Origin: Anaerolineales bacterium
Lineage (GTDB): Bacteria > Chloroflexota > Anaerolineae > Anaerolineales > Villigracilaceae
Length of the DNA stretch: 36,193 nucleotides
Direction of reading: 5' to 3'
Assembly: GCA_020634895.1 (NCBI GenBank)
Contig: JACKAV010000015.1
Location: 1-36,193, forward strand
The notes below the pieces were generated by a model. It worked only from the letters and a program-made list of their open reading frames with translations, did not search any database and was not told the origin of the DNA. Below are positions 1 to 8,139 of this stretch, one piece after another; the first letter of the stretch is position 1; the number at the start of each line of letters is the position of its first letter. The position numbers and the translations under genes were made by a program.

Positions 1-1662
1 ACGAACCATCAGCACATTGCCGCTGGCGTTCTTCTGATGCTGCTCCATGATGTAGGAGGTCATGTTCCATTCAGATTCATCGGCATAGGTGCGGATGGTT
101 TCGAGCGGCGGAAGCGCCTGAAAACCAAACTCGCTCATGAAGCGCGGATACTGATTGCGATACGCAGTGAACGGTTTGCCGCCGTGCCACACGTCCCAAT
201 AATGCGCGTCACCTTGAATTTGTCCGTTGGGGTTTTCAAAGGGTGTATCCGATGATGGCGAACTTGCCCAATACGAAGTATCGGGGTCTTCGGTGTTGCA
301 CCATTCTTTGAGCGTGTGATGAAAAAAATTATCGTACACGGCTTTCAAGGTTTCAAGTTCAGGGTTTTGCCAATTCCACTCTGCCCAGCCTTGTTCCATT
401 TCGTTGTTGCCGCACCACAACGCCAGCGAAGCGCGATGGCGAATGCGGCGGATATTCTCCACGGCTTCCACGCGCACGTTCTCCAAAAATTCAGGTTCAT
501 CGAGCGGGTAGATGCTGCAAGAGAAAATAAAATCCTGCCAGATCAAAATGCCGTATTGGTCGCACAGATCGTAGAAGCGTTCTTCTTCGTAGAAACCACC
601 GCCCCACACGCGCAGCATGTTTTGATGTGTCGCCACTGCCGAGCGGATGAGTCCTTCAAGCGAATCTTTTTTGAGACGAGTCGGGAAAGAGTCAGCGGGA
701 ATCCAGTCTGCGCCTTTGGCGAAGAAGGGATGACCATTCACCACAAACGTGAAAGACTTGCCCCATTCGTCCGCTTCTTGTCTTAACTCGATCTTGCGCA
801 AACCCAACTGATATTTCTTTTCGTCCAAAGTTTGGTCGCCCTCATTTAAGAGCACACGCACTTGATAAAGCGGCTGGTCGCCCAAGCCATTGGGCCACCA
901 CAGTTGCGGATTCTTGACCTGCAAAGAAACCTCTCCGCTGGTGGAAGTGAAGGAAAAACTTTCAGATTGCTGTGAACCGTCTGGAGCCGTGACAAGCAGG
1001 GTCGCAGAAAGAGGCGCGGATGCGTTTTCCACTTCCACGCGGGCGGAGATGGTTACGTTTCCGTTATCATGTTTTTGGCGCAGGTGAACTTCAGTGATGC
1101 GAGTCGAGTCATAGGCTTCGAGGCGAATGTCCTGCCAGATGCCGATGGGCGGAAGTTGCGGACCCCAATCCCAGCCGAATTGGCAGGGGGCTTTGCGCAG
1201 GTGAGGTCCGCCCGCGATGGCTTGCGGCACGCCGTTCATGGGACGAATTGCATTTTTTTCGGTGACGTATTTGACGGGCGAAGTGAAGGTGATGACGAGT
1301 TCGTTGCCTTCGGCTTTGAGCAGGGGCTTCACATCGAAGCGATACTGGCGGAACATGTTGTTCGTTTCGCCGAGCGGCTTGCCGTTGAGAGTCAGCGATG
1401 CGAGCGTATCCAAACCATCACAGACAAGCCAAATTTGTTTGCGTTGAAAGACATCGGCTTGCGCGTTGAAGGTGGAGCGATATTCCCAATCGCTTTCGGC
1501 GACCCATGCCACGCGCTTTTCATTGTCACCTACATATGGGTCGGGGATTTTCCCCAACGCCATCAGGTCGGTGTGAACGCCACCGGGAACTTGGGCTGGA
1601 AACCATTCTTCGGTGGATGTTTGACGAAATTGCCACGAACCATTCAAGGATTGAAAATTCAT
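1..1662 (-). CDS. GH2 beta-mannosidase-like glycoside hydrolase, partial (3' end off window)
   Basis: This open frame of 554 codons starts at an ATG (1662-1660) and reaches base 1 without a stop, so the C-terminal part lies outside the window; beta-mannosidases are usually about 820-850 residues. The N-terminal sugar-binding domain (about 1-190, with FGWDWGP near 170), the Ig-like domain (about 195-300) and the start of the TIM barrel (FAKGADWIPAD) are in family order. The acid/base glutamate is E421 in LALWCGNNE and the nucleophile is E511 in FMSEFGFQ. There is no signal peptide, so the enzyme is probably cytosolic and trims non-reducing beta-mannosyl residues from imported oligosaccharides. 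AGGA lies 7 nt before the ATG. It is divergent from the MFS gene at 1861. GH2 membership is seen in the motifs; the mannoside preference is inferred from overall resemblance. Confidence 0.9.
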   Translation of the reverse strand, partial: MNFQSLNGSWQFRQTSTEEWFPAQVPGGVHTDLMALGKIPDPYVGDNEKRVAWVAESDWEYRSTFNAQADVFQRKQIWLVCDGLDTLASLTLNGKPLGETNNMFRQYRFDVKPLLKAEGNELVITFTSPVKYVTEKNAIRPMNGVPQAIAGGPHLRKAPCQFGWDWGPQLPPIGIWQDIRLEAYDSTRITEVHLRQKHDNGNVTISARVEVENASAPLSATLLVTAPDGSQQSESFSFTSTSGEVSLQVKNPQLWWPNGLGDQPLYQVRVLLNEGDQTLDEKKYQLGLRKIELRQEADEWGKSFTFVVNGHPFFAKGADWIPADSFPTRLKKDSLEGLIRSAVATHQNMLRVWGGGFYEEERFYDLCDQYGILIWQDFIFSCSIYPLDEPEFLENVRVEAVENIRRIRHRASLALWCGNNEMEQGWAEWNWQNPELETLKAVYDNFFHHTLKEWCNTEDPDTSYWASSPSSDTPFENPNGQIQGDAHYWDVWHGGKPFTAYRNQYPRFMSEFGFQALPPLETIRTYADESEWNMTSYIMEQHQKNASGNVLMVR

Positions 1663-1691
1663 GTTTGATTCCTAATTCTCTACTGTGTGTC

Positions 1692-1732
1692 CGTCATTGC
1701 GAGTACGCTCTTGTTTTGCCCTCGCAATGACG
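1692..1732. repeat. Short palindromic repeat, CGTCATTGCGAG family (short copy)
   Basis: Perfect 12-bp terminal inverted repeats, CGTCATTGCGAG and CTCGCAATGACG, enclose a 17-bp centre. The same termini bound a 90-bp copy at 11120-11209, so this is a shortened member of a dispersed family. It lies between the divergent GH2 and MFS genes. Confidence 0.85.
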
Positions 1733-1756
1733 AATATATGTAACTTACCTTACGCA

Positions 1757-1828
1757 CCCTCATCCCCAGCCCTTCCCCCGAAGGGGAAGGGAGTCCCCTC
1801 TCCCTTTGGGAGAGGGCTAGGGTGAGGG
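1757..1828. repeat. GC-rich double-hairpin palindromic repeat
   Basis: The termini CCCTCA (1757-1762) and TGAGGG (1823-1828) enclose two hairpins. The first is CCTTCCCC/GGGGAAGG with a 4-nt loop (1771-1790); the second is CCCTCTCCC/GGGAGAGGG with a TTT loop (1796-1816). It resembles the CCCTCACCC...CTCTCCC-type intergenic repeats found in many bacterial genomes. It ends only 32 bp before the MFS start codon and would place strong RNA structure in that gene's leader if transcription begins upstream of it. Confidence 0.85.
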
Positions 1829-1860
1829 AGCATAATTTATACAACCCCCAAAAGGCATTC

Positions 1861-3057
1861 ATGACACAAAACCAAAAACTTCGCAACACAATTGGCTATT
1901 ACCTGATCTTTATCAGCATGGGATTTGGCATGGGAATTGTCGGTCCCGCGCTCCCTTCGCTGGCGAAGCAGGTAGGCAGCACGCTTGGCGTCATTGGTTC
2001 CATGTTCCTCGTTGGTTCCATCGGCGGCATGCTAGGGACAGCACTCAGCGGGCGCATTCTCGACCGCATTCCGCAACGACATTTTGTTCTTGGTATTGCC
2101 CAATTGATCAGTACGGTTGTGCTTGCGGTCACGCCCTTGGCTGGAAAGTTATGGATCCTGTGGTTGATCGTTTTCATCAACGGCTTCCCGGTGGGCATGA
2201 TCAACAATGGCTCCAATACGCTCTTGATGTGGATGCACAAAGAAAAAGCCGGTCCCTACATCAATGGGCTGCACTTCTCCTTTGGCTTGGGCGCATTCTT
2301 GGCGCCTACTATCTTTGCCCAGGTATTAAGGTTAGGTGGAACCTATCAACATGCCTATTGGGTGTTGGCTGCCATCGCAGTCCCTGTGACACTCTTCATC
2401 ATGTTCATGCCAAACAGCCCGGAACATCTTCATGAGAATGATGACAAAGCCCAAACGCAGGAGAATCTGCGTGCTGTATTGCCGATCGTCATTGTTGCCA
2501 TGCTCTTCCTGTTTTTCTATGTCGGTTCTGAGATCACCTTCGGAAACTGGATTTACACATACGCGCTCACGCTCAGCCTCGCGGATACGACAAACGCGGC
2601 ATATCTCACTTCTGGTTTTTGGTTATTCTTTACCATTGGTCGCGCCATCTCCATTCCGGTAGCGGCGCGATTCAAACCCGCGCAAGTTCTCACCGTTTCA
2701 TTTCTGGGCGGGATCGGCGCATTGGCTTTGGCAATTGCCGTACCGCAATCCGCCACAGTCTTGTGGATCGCCGTCGCGGCGGTGGGATTCTTCATGGCTC
2801 CCATTTGGGCAACGGGTTACAACTTTGCAGGGCAGTCCATCAAACTGACCGCCACCATCAGCAGCCTCATCATTCTTGGAGATAGTTTTGGTGCAGTTGT
2901 GCTTCCGTGGCTGACGGGACTTGCCATCGAACGCTTTGGCGCGTACACCATGCCCTGGCTGGTTCTCGTCAGCCTTGCGCTCAACGCGCTGGTCTTTGGA
3001 ATCATGTTGTTGCAACGCAGGAATATGACCAAGAGTGTTTCTGAAGTATCGGCATAA
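1861..3057 (+). CDS. MFS sugar transporter (fucose permease / glucose-transporter-1-like)
   Basis: This 398-residue protein has about 12 hydrophobic segments. The N-terminal half carries GMGIVGPALPSLA and a conserved motif-A region (GTALSGRILDRI), followed by NTLLMWMHKEKAGPYINGLH and FSFGLGAFLAP. That pattern is shared with the MFSD4/NAGLT1-like sugar transporter branch and FucP-type permeases. The chosen ATG follows AAAGG; an upstream in-frame start at 1822 would translate repeat DNA and is less likely. The gene heads a plus-strand run with a sugar acetyltransferase 15 bp downstream, then an aldo/keto reductase and a GH3 glucosidase, which supports a role in importing mono- or short oligosaccharides at the cytoplasmic membrane. 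The substrate is not determinable from sequence. Confidence 0.85.
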   Translation: MTQNQKLRNTIGYYLIFISMGFGMGIVGPALPSLAKQVGSTLGVIGSMFLVGSIGGMLGTALSGRILDRIPQRHFVLGIAQLISTVVLAVTPLAGKLWILWLIVFINGFPVGMINNGSNTLLMWMHKEKAGPYINGLHFSFGLGAFLAPTIFAQVLRLGGTYQHAYWVLAAIAVPVTLFIMFMPNSPEHLHENDDKAQTQENLRAVLPIVIVAMLFLFFYVGSEITFGNWIYTYALTLSLADTTNAAYLTSGFWLFFTIGRAISIPVAARFKPAQVLTVSFLGGIGALALAIAVPQSATVLWIAVAAVGFFMAPIWATGYNFAGQSIKLTATISSLIILGDSFGAVVLPWLTGLAIERFGAYTMPWLVLVSLALNALVFGIMLLQRRNMTKSVSEVSA

Positions 3058-3072
3058 AAGGAGAATCCCACC

Positions 3073-3693
3073 ATGACCATGCGAGAAAGAATTGCCTCAG
3101 GAAAATTATTCACCGATTATGTGGAAAGTCTGCCCGAAGACCGCTCCAACGCCAAACGAAGGATGATCGCGTTCAATGCAACAGGTCCCGACACGCTGGA
3201 AGAACGCTTTCGGCTGGCAGAGGAAATCTTCGGGCGCAAGATCAATGCGTGGATCGAGCCGCCGTTTTACTTCTGCTACGGAACCAATATCGAACTTGGC
3301 GAAGGCTGCTACATCAACTTCAATTGCAACTTTGTGGACGATGGCAAGATCATCATTGGCAACAAAGTAATGTTCGGTCCCGGCGTGACCATTGCCACGG
3401 TCGGACATCCCATCAACCCGAATTACCGCGAATACATGTATTGTGACCCCGTGAAGATCGAAGATAACTGCTGGATCGGCGCAGGCGCGATCATCGCCCC
3501 GGGCGTGACCATTGGCGAGAACAGCGTTATCGGTGCGGGCAGCGTGGTGACGAAGGATATTCCCGCCAATTCGGTCGCGGTGGGGAATCCATGCAAAGTC
3601 TTGCGGACGATCAACGAAGATGACATGAAATACTATTACAAAGGCAGAGAGATCACGCAGGAAGATTTGGATGAAGAAGCAAGTTTGAGATAA
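3073..3693 (+). CDS. Maltose/galactoside O-acetyltransferase-like hexapeptide protein
   Basis: This 206-residue protein of the Maa/LacA/NodL family would transfer acetyl from acetyl-CoA to a sugar hydroxyl. It has the N-terminal Mac helical domain (about 1-60) and a left-handed beta-helix built of hexapeptide repeats (IGNKVMFGPGVTIAT, WIGAGAIIAPGVTIGENSVIGAG). The catalytic histidine is H112 in TVGHPINP, and the C-terminal GNPCKVLR is typical of the acetyl-CoA binding end. AAAGGAG precedes the ATG; a second in-frame ATG lies 6 nt later. The gene lies 15 bp after the MFS gene and 27 bp before the aldo/keto reductase, so co-transcription is likely. Acetylation of non-metabolised sugars before export, the role proposed for LacA, is possible here. 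Confidence 0.92.
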   Translation: MTMRERIASGKLFTDYVESLPEDRSNAKRRMIAFNATGPDTLEERFRLAEEIFGRKINAWIEPPFYFCYGTNIELGEGCYINFNCNFVDDGKIIIGNKVMFGPGVTIATVGHPINPNYREYMYCDPVKIEDNCWIGAGAIIAPGVTIGENSVIGAGSVVTKDIPANSVAVGNPCKVLRTINEDDMKYYYKGREITQEDLDEEASLR

Positions 3694-3720
3694 ACAAGAA
3701 AATTCAATAAGGAGAAACCA

Positions 3721-4719
3721 ATGGCGATTGAACACAAACGACTCGGCAGGCATGGCGTCCTGGTCAGCAATATCTGCCTCGGCACAATGAACTTCGGCTG
3801 GCAGACCAGCGAAGAGGATAGTTTCAAGATCATGGATCGCGCCCTCGAACTCGGCATTAACTTCTTCGATACTGCTGATGTTTACGGTTGGAGTGTGGAA
3901 CATGGTCACACCGAAGAAATCATCGGGCGTTGGTTCGCGCAAGGCGGCGGACGGCGAGATGCAACTGTACTGGCGACGAAGGTATTTAACCCCGTCTCAC
4001 GCAAAGCCAATATGAAAGAAGTCAACAGCGACGGGCGCAGTTTGTCCGCGTATAAGATCCGCAAGCATTACGAAGGCAGTTTGAAACGCCTCCAAACTGA
4101 TTGGATTGACCTCTATCAAATGCACCACATTGACCGCGATTGTCCGTGGGATGAAACCTGGCAAGCCTTTGGCAGCCTCATCGATCAGGGCAAGGTGGTT
4201 TATGTCGCTTCCAGCAATTTTGCAGGCTGGGACATTGCCACCGCCTGTCAGGAAGCCTCGAAGCGCGGCATGTTGGGCTTGGTCAGCGAGCAAAGCATTT
4301 ATCACCTCAACAACCGCACCATCGAGTTGGAAGTGATTCCCGCCTGCCGTCATTATGGCTTGGGGCTCATCCCATGGAGTCCGCTGGGCGGCGGGTTGCT
4401 GGGCGGCGCGTTGGAGAAAATGCAAACAGGTCGGCGCATGGGCGAGAACTTTGAAAAGGAAGTTGCCGAGAACCGTGAGAAGTTGGAAAAGTACGAATCC
4501 CTTTGCCGCGAGATCGGACATCCCCCCGGAGAAGTTGCGCTGGCTTGGCTGTATCACAACCCCATCGTCACCGCGCCCATCATCGGTCCACGTACGATGG
4601 AGCAGTTGGAAAGCGCCGTCCGCGCAACGGATATCAAACTGGATGAAGAAACGCTCAAGAAACTGGATGAAATTTTCCCCGGTCCCGGCGGCGAAGCGCC
4701 TAAAGCGTACGCGTGGTAA
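3721..4719 (+). CDS. Aldo/keto reductase
   Basis: This 332-residue (beta/alpha)8 NAD(P)H-dependent oxidoreductase has the AKR tetrad visible as D50 and Y55 (FFDTADVYGW), K87 (LATKVF) and H135 (DLYQMHH). The C-terminal PIIGPRTMEQLE matches the cofactor phosphate-binding segment of the family. AAGGAG is well placed before the ATG. It belongs to the YhdN/Tas/Kv-beta-like AKR branch, whose members reduce a wide range of aldehydes and ketones. Its neighbours suggest a sugar-derived carbonyl as substrate, but this is inference. The stop codon is followed after 9 bp by a palindromic repeat that separates it from the GH3 gene. Confidence 0.92.
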   Translation: MAIEHKRLGRHGVLVSNICLGTMNFGWQTSEEDSFKIMDRALELGINFFDTADVYGWSVEHGHTEEIIGRWFAQGGGRRDATVLATKVFNPVSRKANMKEVNSDGRSLSAYKIRKHYEGSLKRLQTDWIDLYQMHHIDRDCPWDETWQAFGSLIDQGKVVYVASSNFAGWDIATACQEASKRGMLGLVSEQSIYHLNNRTIELEVIPACRHYGLGLIPWSPLGGGLLGGALEKMQTGRRMGENFEKEVAENREKLEKYESLCREIGHPPGEVALAWLYHNPIVTAPIIGPRTMEQLESAVRATDIKLDEETLKKLDEIFPGPGGEAPKAYAW

Positions 4720-4728
4720 ACCAATTTT

Positions 4729-4795
4729 GTAGGTCATGCTTGCAGCATGACATCACTCGCATATTGTGAGCAGTCACGTTATAAACGTGACCTAC
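4729..4795. repeat. Double-hairpin palindromic repeat, GTAGGTCA termini
   Basis: The 8-bp termini GTAGGTCA (4729-4736) and TGACCTAC (4788-4795) enclose two perfect mini-hairpins with the same geometry: GTCATGCT-TGC-AGCATGAC (4733-4751) and GTCACGTT-ATA-AACGTGAC (4773-4791), each with 8-bp arms and a 3-nt loop. It occupies most of the spacer between the aldo/keto reductase and GH3 genes. It may be a REP-like mobile repeat and may affect read-through between the two genes. Confidence 0.85.
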
Positions 4796-4821
4796 TGTCT
4801 GCTTCGCAAAAAGGAGAACAG

Positions 4822-6996
4822 ATGACCAAACAACCCGCATATCTCGACCCATCCCTGAGCGTGGAAAAACGCGTCCAAGACTTGCTCAGCCGCATGACCC
4901 TTGAAGAAAAAGTCGGGCAGATCACTCAATGGGACGCCCGCGATGAAGACCTGTCTTTCATTAACACGCGCTTCCCTGGCTCGATCCTTCACATCCTCGG
5001 CGAGAAACTCGCACGCGCCATGGACTTGGCAGCGCAGAACCGTCTCGCCATTCCCTTGCTCGTCGGCGAAGACGCCATTCACGGACATTCCTTCTGGAAA
5101 GGTGCAAACATCTTCCCGACTCAGTTGGCGATGGCTGCCAGTTGGAATCCCGATTTACTTGAACAAGTAGGGCGTGTGACCGCTGAAGAAGTTGTGCCAA
5201 CAGGCATTCATTGGACGTTCTCGCCTGTGCTTTGCCTCACTCGTGACCTGCGCTGGGGTCGCACCGATGAAACCTTCGGCGAAGACCCGTACATCATCGG
5301 CGAACTTGGCGCGGCGTTGATTCGCGGCTATCAAGGTAAAGGCTTGGACGACCCGCAGGGAATTCTCGCCACCGCCAAACATTACGCGGGCTACTCCGAA
5401 ACCCAAGGCGGACGCGATGCCTCCGAAGCGGATATCTCACCGCGTAAACTCCGCAGTTATTTCCTGCCACCTTTTGAACGTGCCGCCCGCGCTGGCGCGA
5501 TGACCTTCATGACGGGCTATCAATCCATGGAGGGCGTGCCGTCCACCATGAATCATTGGTTGCTCACCGAAGTACTGAAAGATGAGTGGGGCTTCAAGGG
5601 CATCGTCGTCACCGATTGGGATAACGTCGGGCGTTTGGTCTACGAGCAAAAAGTCTGCGCCAATTACGTCGAAGCGGCGGTTGTCGCCGTCCGCGCGGGT
5701 AACGACATGATGATGACCACGCCGCAATTCTTTGAAGGCGCTATCGAAGCCGTCCGCAGCGGCAAACTTTCTGAGAGCGAGATCGACGCGCCATGCGCCC
5801 GCCTGCTCGCGCTCAAGTTCCGCATGGGTCTATTTGAAAATCCGCGCCGCCCAAATTTGGAACAAGCCGCCATCGAGATCAATCGCGCTGATCATCGCGC
5901 CGTCAATTTGGACACCGCCCGCCAGAGTCTGATCCTCTTGCAGAACAATGGCTTGCTTCCGCTTGACCCAAGCAAACTAAAATCCATCGCGATCGTTGGA
6001 CCGAACGCCAATGACGACTTGCAGCAACTTGGCGATTGGTCACTCGGCGCTTCACAACATCCGCCCGAGGCGGGGAAGCACCCGCGTGAGAAGACGACCA
6101 CGCTGTTGGATGGTCTCCGCAATTTGGCTCCCGCCAATGTGACCATCCACTACGAGCGCGGCTGCTCCATTGTGGATGATGACACTTCGGGCATTTCCGC
6201 GGCTGTGACAGCGGCTCAAAATGCGGATGTGGTTGTCGCCGTGGTGGGTGACCATTTGAATTTCGTCGGCGAGACTCTCAGCACCGCCACGCTCGAATTG
6301 CAAGGCGGGCAAATTGAATTGCTGAACGCGCTGGAAAAAACTGGCAAGCCGATAATCGTGGTCTTGGTCAACAGCAAGCCGTTGGTTTTGCCTGCTTCTG
6401 CCAAAAACGCCGCCGCCATCATCGAAGTCTTCAACCCTGGCATGGAAGGCGGTACAGCATTCGCCGAAGCCTTGTTCGGCTTGCTCAACCCCTCCGGCAA
6501 GTTGACCATTTCCATTCCAGTGCATGTTGGTCAACAGCCCATCTTCTACAGCCAGGTCCGCGGACAACACGGCAGCCGCTACGCCGACTTGACCCAAGAG
6601 CCGCTCTTCCCTTTTGGGCATGGTCTCAGTTACACAAAATATGCGTATTCCAATTTGCGTTTGTCTTCTTCAAAACTCACACAAGGCGAATCCGTCAAAG
6701 TCTTTGTGGATGTGGAGAATATCGGTCAGCGCGAAGGCGTGGAGATCGTGCAAGTCTATGTCAGCGATGTGGTGACTTCGGTCACGTGGGTGAACAAAGC
6801 GCTCAAAGCCTTCGCCCGCGTTTCACTCCAACCCGGCGAAAAGAAAACCGTCGAAGCGGAACTGCCTTGGGAGTCCTTCCGCATTGTGAACACGAAGGCT
6901 GAGTACATCGTCGAACCCGGTGAGTTTGAAATTCTGGTTGGTCCTTCTTCACGAGATCAAGACCTATTGAAAACAATGTTGTCGGTTGTAGAATAA
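4822..6996 (+). CDS. GH3 beta-glucosidase
   Basis: This 724-residue retaining beta-glycosidase has the full three-domain layout. The N-terminal TIM barrel shows the KHY substrate motif (K186-H187) and the nucleophile D265 in VVTDWDNV. An alpha/beta sandwich with AIVGPNAND and VVAVVGD follows, then a C-terminal fibronectin-III-like domain (about 620-715, VDVENIGQREGVEIVQVYV). No signal peptide is present, which points to cytosolic hydrolysis of oligosaccharides. The chosen ATG has AAGGAG 7 nt upstream; an in-frame start at 4747 would lie inside the palindromic repeat and is rejected. Beta-glucosidase is the commonest activity of this architecture, but beta-xylosidase or other specificities cannot be excluded. 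Confidence 0.95.
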   Translation: MTKQPAYLDPSLSVEKRVQDLLSRMTLEEKVGQITQWDARDEDLSFINTRFPGSILHILGEKLARAMDLAAQNRLAIPLLVGEDAIHGHSFWKGANIFPTQLAMAASWNPDLLEQVGRVTAEEVVPTGIHWTFSPVLCLTRDLRWGRTDETFGEDPYIIGELGAALIRGYQGKGLDDPQGILATAKHYAGYSETQGGRDASEADISPRKLRSYFLPPFERAARAGAMTFMTGYQSMEGVPSTMNHWLLTEVLKDEWGFKGIVVTDWDNVGRLVYEQKVCANYVEAAVVAVRAGNDMMMTTPQFFEGAIEAVRSGKLSESEIDAPCARLLALKFRMGLFENPRRPNLEQAAIEINRADHRAVNLDTARQSLILLQNNGLLPLDPSKLKSIAIVGPNANDDLQQLGDWSLGASQHPPEAGKHPREKTTTLLDGLRNLAPANVTIHYERGCSIVDDDTSGISAAVTAAQNADVVVAVVGDHLNFVGETLSTATLELQGGQIELLNALEKTGKPIIVVLVNSKPLVLPASAKNAAAIIEVFNPGMEGGTAFAEALFGLLNPSGKLTISIPVHVGQQPIFYSQVRGQHGSRYADLTQEPLFPFGHGLSYTKYAYSNLRLSSSKLTQGESVKVFVDVENIGQREGVEIVQVYVSDVVTSVTWVNKALKAFARVSLQPGEKKTVEAELPWESFRIVNTKAEYIVEPGEFEILVGPSSRDQDLLKTMLSVVE

Positions 6997-7034
6997 TCTT
7001 TAATTACAGGTGACTGTCACTTTGTGGAGTAAAT

Positions 7035-8033
7035 ATGAAGAGCGTTGTCATTCAAGAACCAAACAAAATCACCTTGTTAGAGAAAGATGTTCCAACTCCA
7101 AAGAGCATGGAACTGGTCATTCAGGTGATGGCAAGCGGAATCTGTGGAACCGACTTGCACATCTTTCGCGGGGAATATTTGGGAAGTTATCCTGTCATCC
7201 CCGGACATGAGTTTTCAGGCGTGATCGTTGCAGTTGGTGATAACGTCTCGCGTTTCAAAGTGGGGGATCGGGTCGCGGTGGAACCAAACATCGCCTGCGA
7301 TAACTGTGTCAATTGTTTGAACAACCGCCAAAACTTTTGCCTCAACTGGCAGGCGGTCGGTGTGACATTGCCGGGTGGCATGGAACAATTTGTCGCTGTC
7401 CCTGAAAAGGCGGCATTCAACATCGGCGACCTTCCATTTGAGTATGGTGCCTTCGTCGAGCCGCTTTCCTGCGTGGTGCATGGAGTCGAGCGCGCGCATA
7501 TTTCGATGGGCGATCATGTTGCCGTTTTAGGCGCAGGTCCGATTGGGAATCTGCTACTTCAGATGGCGCGCCTGCAGGGTGCGGCGAAAATTACCATGCT
7601 GGAATCCAACCCCGGGCGCGCCGAACTTGCACGTCAACTCGGCGCGGATCATGTTGTGATGAGCATGGACGAAATGCAGATTGATACTTATGATGTAGTC
7701 ATCGACGCGACAGGCGCGATCCCCGTAATGAATCGCTCGGTCGATTTTGTCCGCAAAGGTGGAACGGTGCTGCTCTTTGGTGTTCCTCCTTCAGGAAAAA
7801 ATTTGGAAATGGAAGGCTTCAAGATATTCCAAAAAGGATTGACCGTTCTTTCCTCATACACCTCGGTTCGGAATTCGTATCAAGCTGTGGAGTTGCTGCG
7901 ATCCGGTCAAATCCGGGTTGATGCGCTGATCTCCCATCGCCTGCCGTTGGAAGATCTGCCCAAAGCGTTGGAGATGATCGAGAGCCGCGATCCATCTGTC
8001 AAAAAGGTCATCATCCAGCCAAATAAGGTTTAA
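7035..8033 (+). CDS. Zinc-dependent medium-chain dehydrogenase (sorbitol / threonine dehydrogenase-like)
   Basis: This 332-residue MDR-family enzyme has catalytic zinc ligands C37 (GICGTD), H58-E59 (PGHEF) and E142 (VEPLSC), and a complete structural zinc site C88, C91, C94 and C102. The Rossmann fold starts at VLGAGPIGNL (166-171 glycine motif). The arrangement is that of sorbitol/xylitol/galactitol or L-threonine 3-dehydrogenases, which oxidise secondary alcohols with NAD(P). It lies 38 bp after the GH3 gene on the same strand and may oxidise a polyol or sugar produced by the cluster. The polyol role is inferred from position. Confidence 0.92.
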   Translation: MKSVVIQEPNKITLLEKDVPTPKSMELVIQVMASGICGTDLHIFRGEYLGSYPVIPGHEFSGVIVAVGDNVSRFKVGDRVAVEPNIACDNCVNCLNNRQNFCLNWQAVGVTLPGGMEQFVAVPEKAAFNIGDLPFEYGAFVEPLSCVVHGVERAHISMGDHVAVLGAGPIGNLLLQMARLQGAAKITMLESNPGRAELARQLGADHVVMSMDEMQIDTYDVVIDATGAIPVMNRSVDFVRKGGTVLLFGVPPSGKNLEMEGFKIFQKGLTVLSSYTSVRNSYQAVELLRSGQIRVDALISHRLPLEDLPKALEMIESRDPSVKKVIIQPNKV

Positions 8034-8139
8034 CAATCTTGGTGAATTGTTAAAGGTACTGGGTTGCCAGGATTTTTTTCAAGTCTATGGAAGCATATTA
8101 GCCACTATGGCTTGTATTACATATTAAGGACCCGAAAAT

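Noticed and set aside
1069..1668. Open frame of 199 codons on the plus strand
   Set aside because: It is the antisense shadow of the GH2 gene, whose catalytic motifs are clear on the minus strand.
1681..1830. Operator region for divergent GH2 and MFS genes
   Set aside because: The symmetry is explained by two dispersed repeat families rather than gene-specific operator sites.
1822..1860. In-frame N-terminal extension of the MFS protein
   Set aside because: It starts in the GC-rich repeat; the ATG at 1861 has AAAGG upstream and a normal N terminus.
3106..3942. Long open frame on the minus strand across the acetyltransferase gene and the start of the aldo/keto reductase
   Set aside because: It is antisense to two well-supported genes, spans their boundary and has no recognisable motif or ribosome site.
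3997..4737. Open frame of 246 codons on the minus strand
   Set aside because: It lies opposite the aldo/keto reductase and begins inside the palindromic repeat; no protein family is recognisable.
4747..4821. In-frame N-terminal extension of the GH3 protein
   Set aside because: It would be translated from the palindromic repeat, and the downstream ATG has a good ribosome site.
6052..6621. Open frame of 189 codons opposite the GH3 gene
   Set aside because: Antisense to the conserved second domain of GH3, with low-quality composition and no motif.
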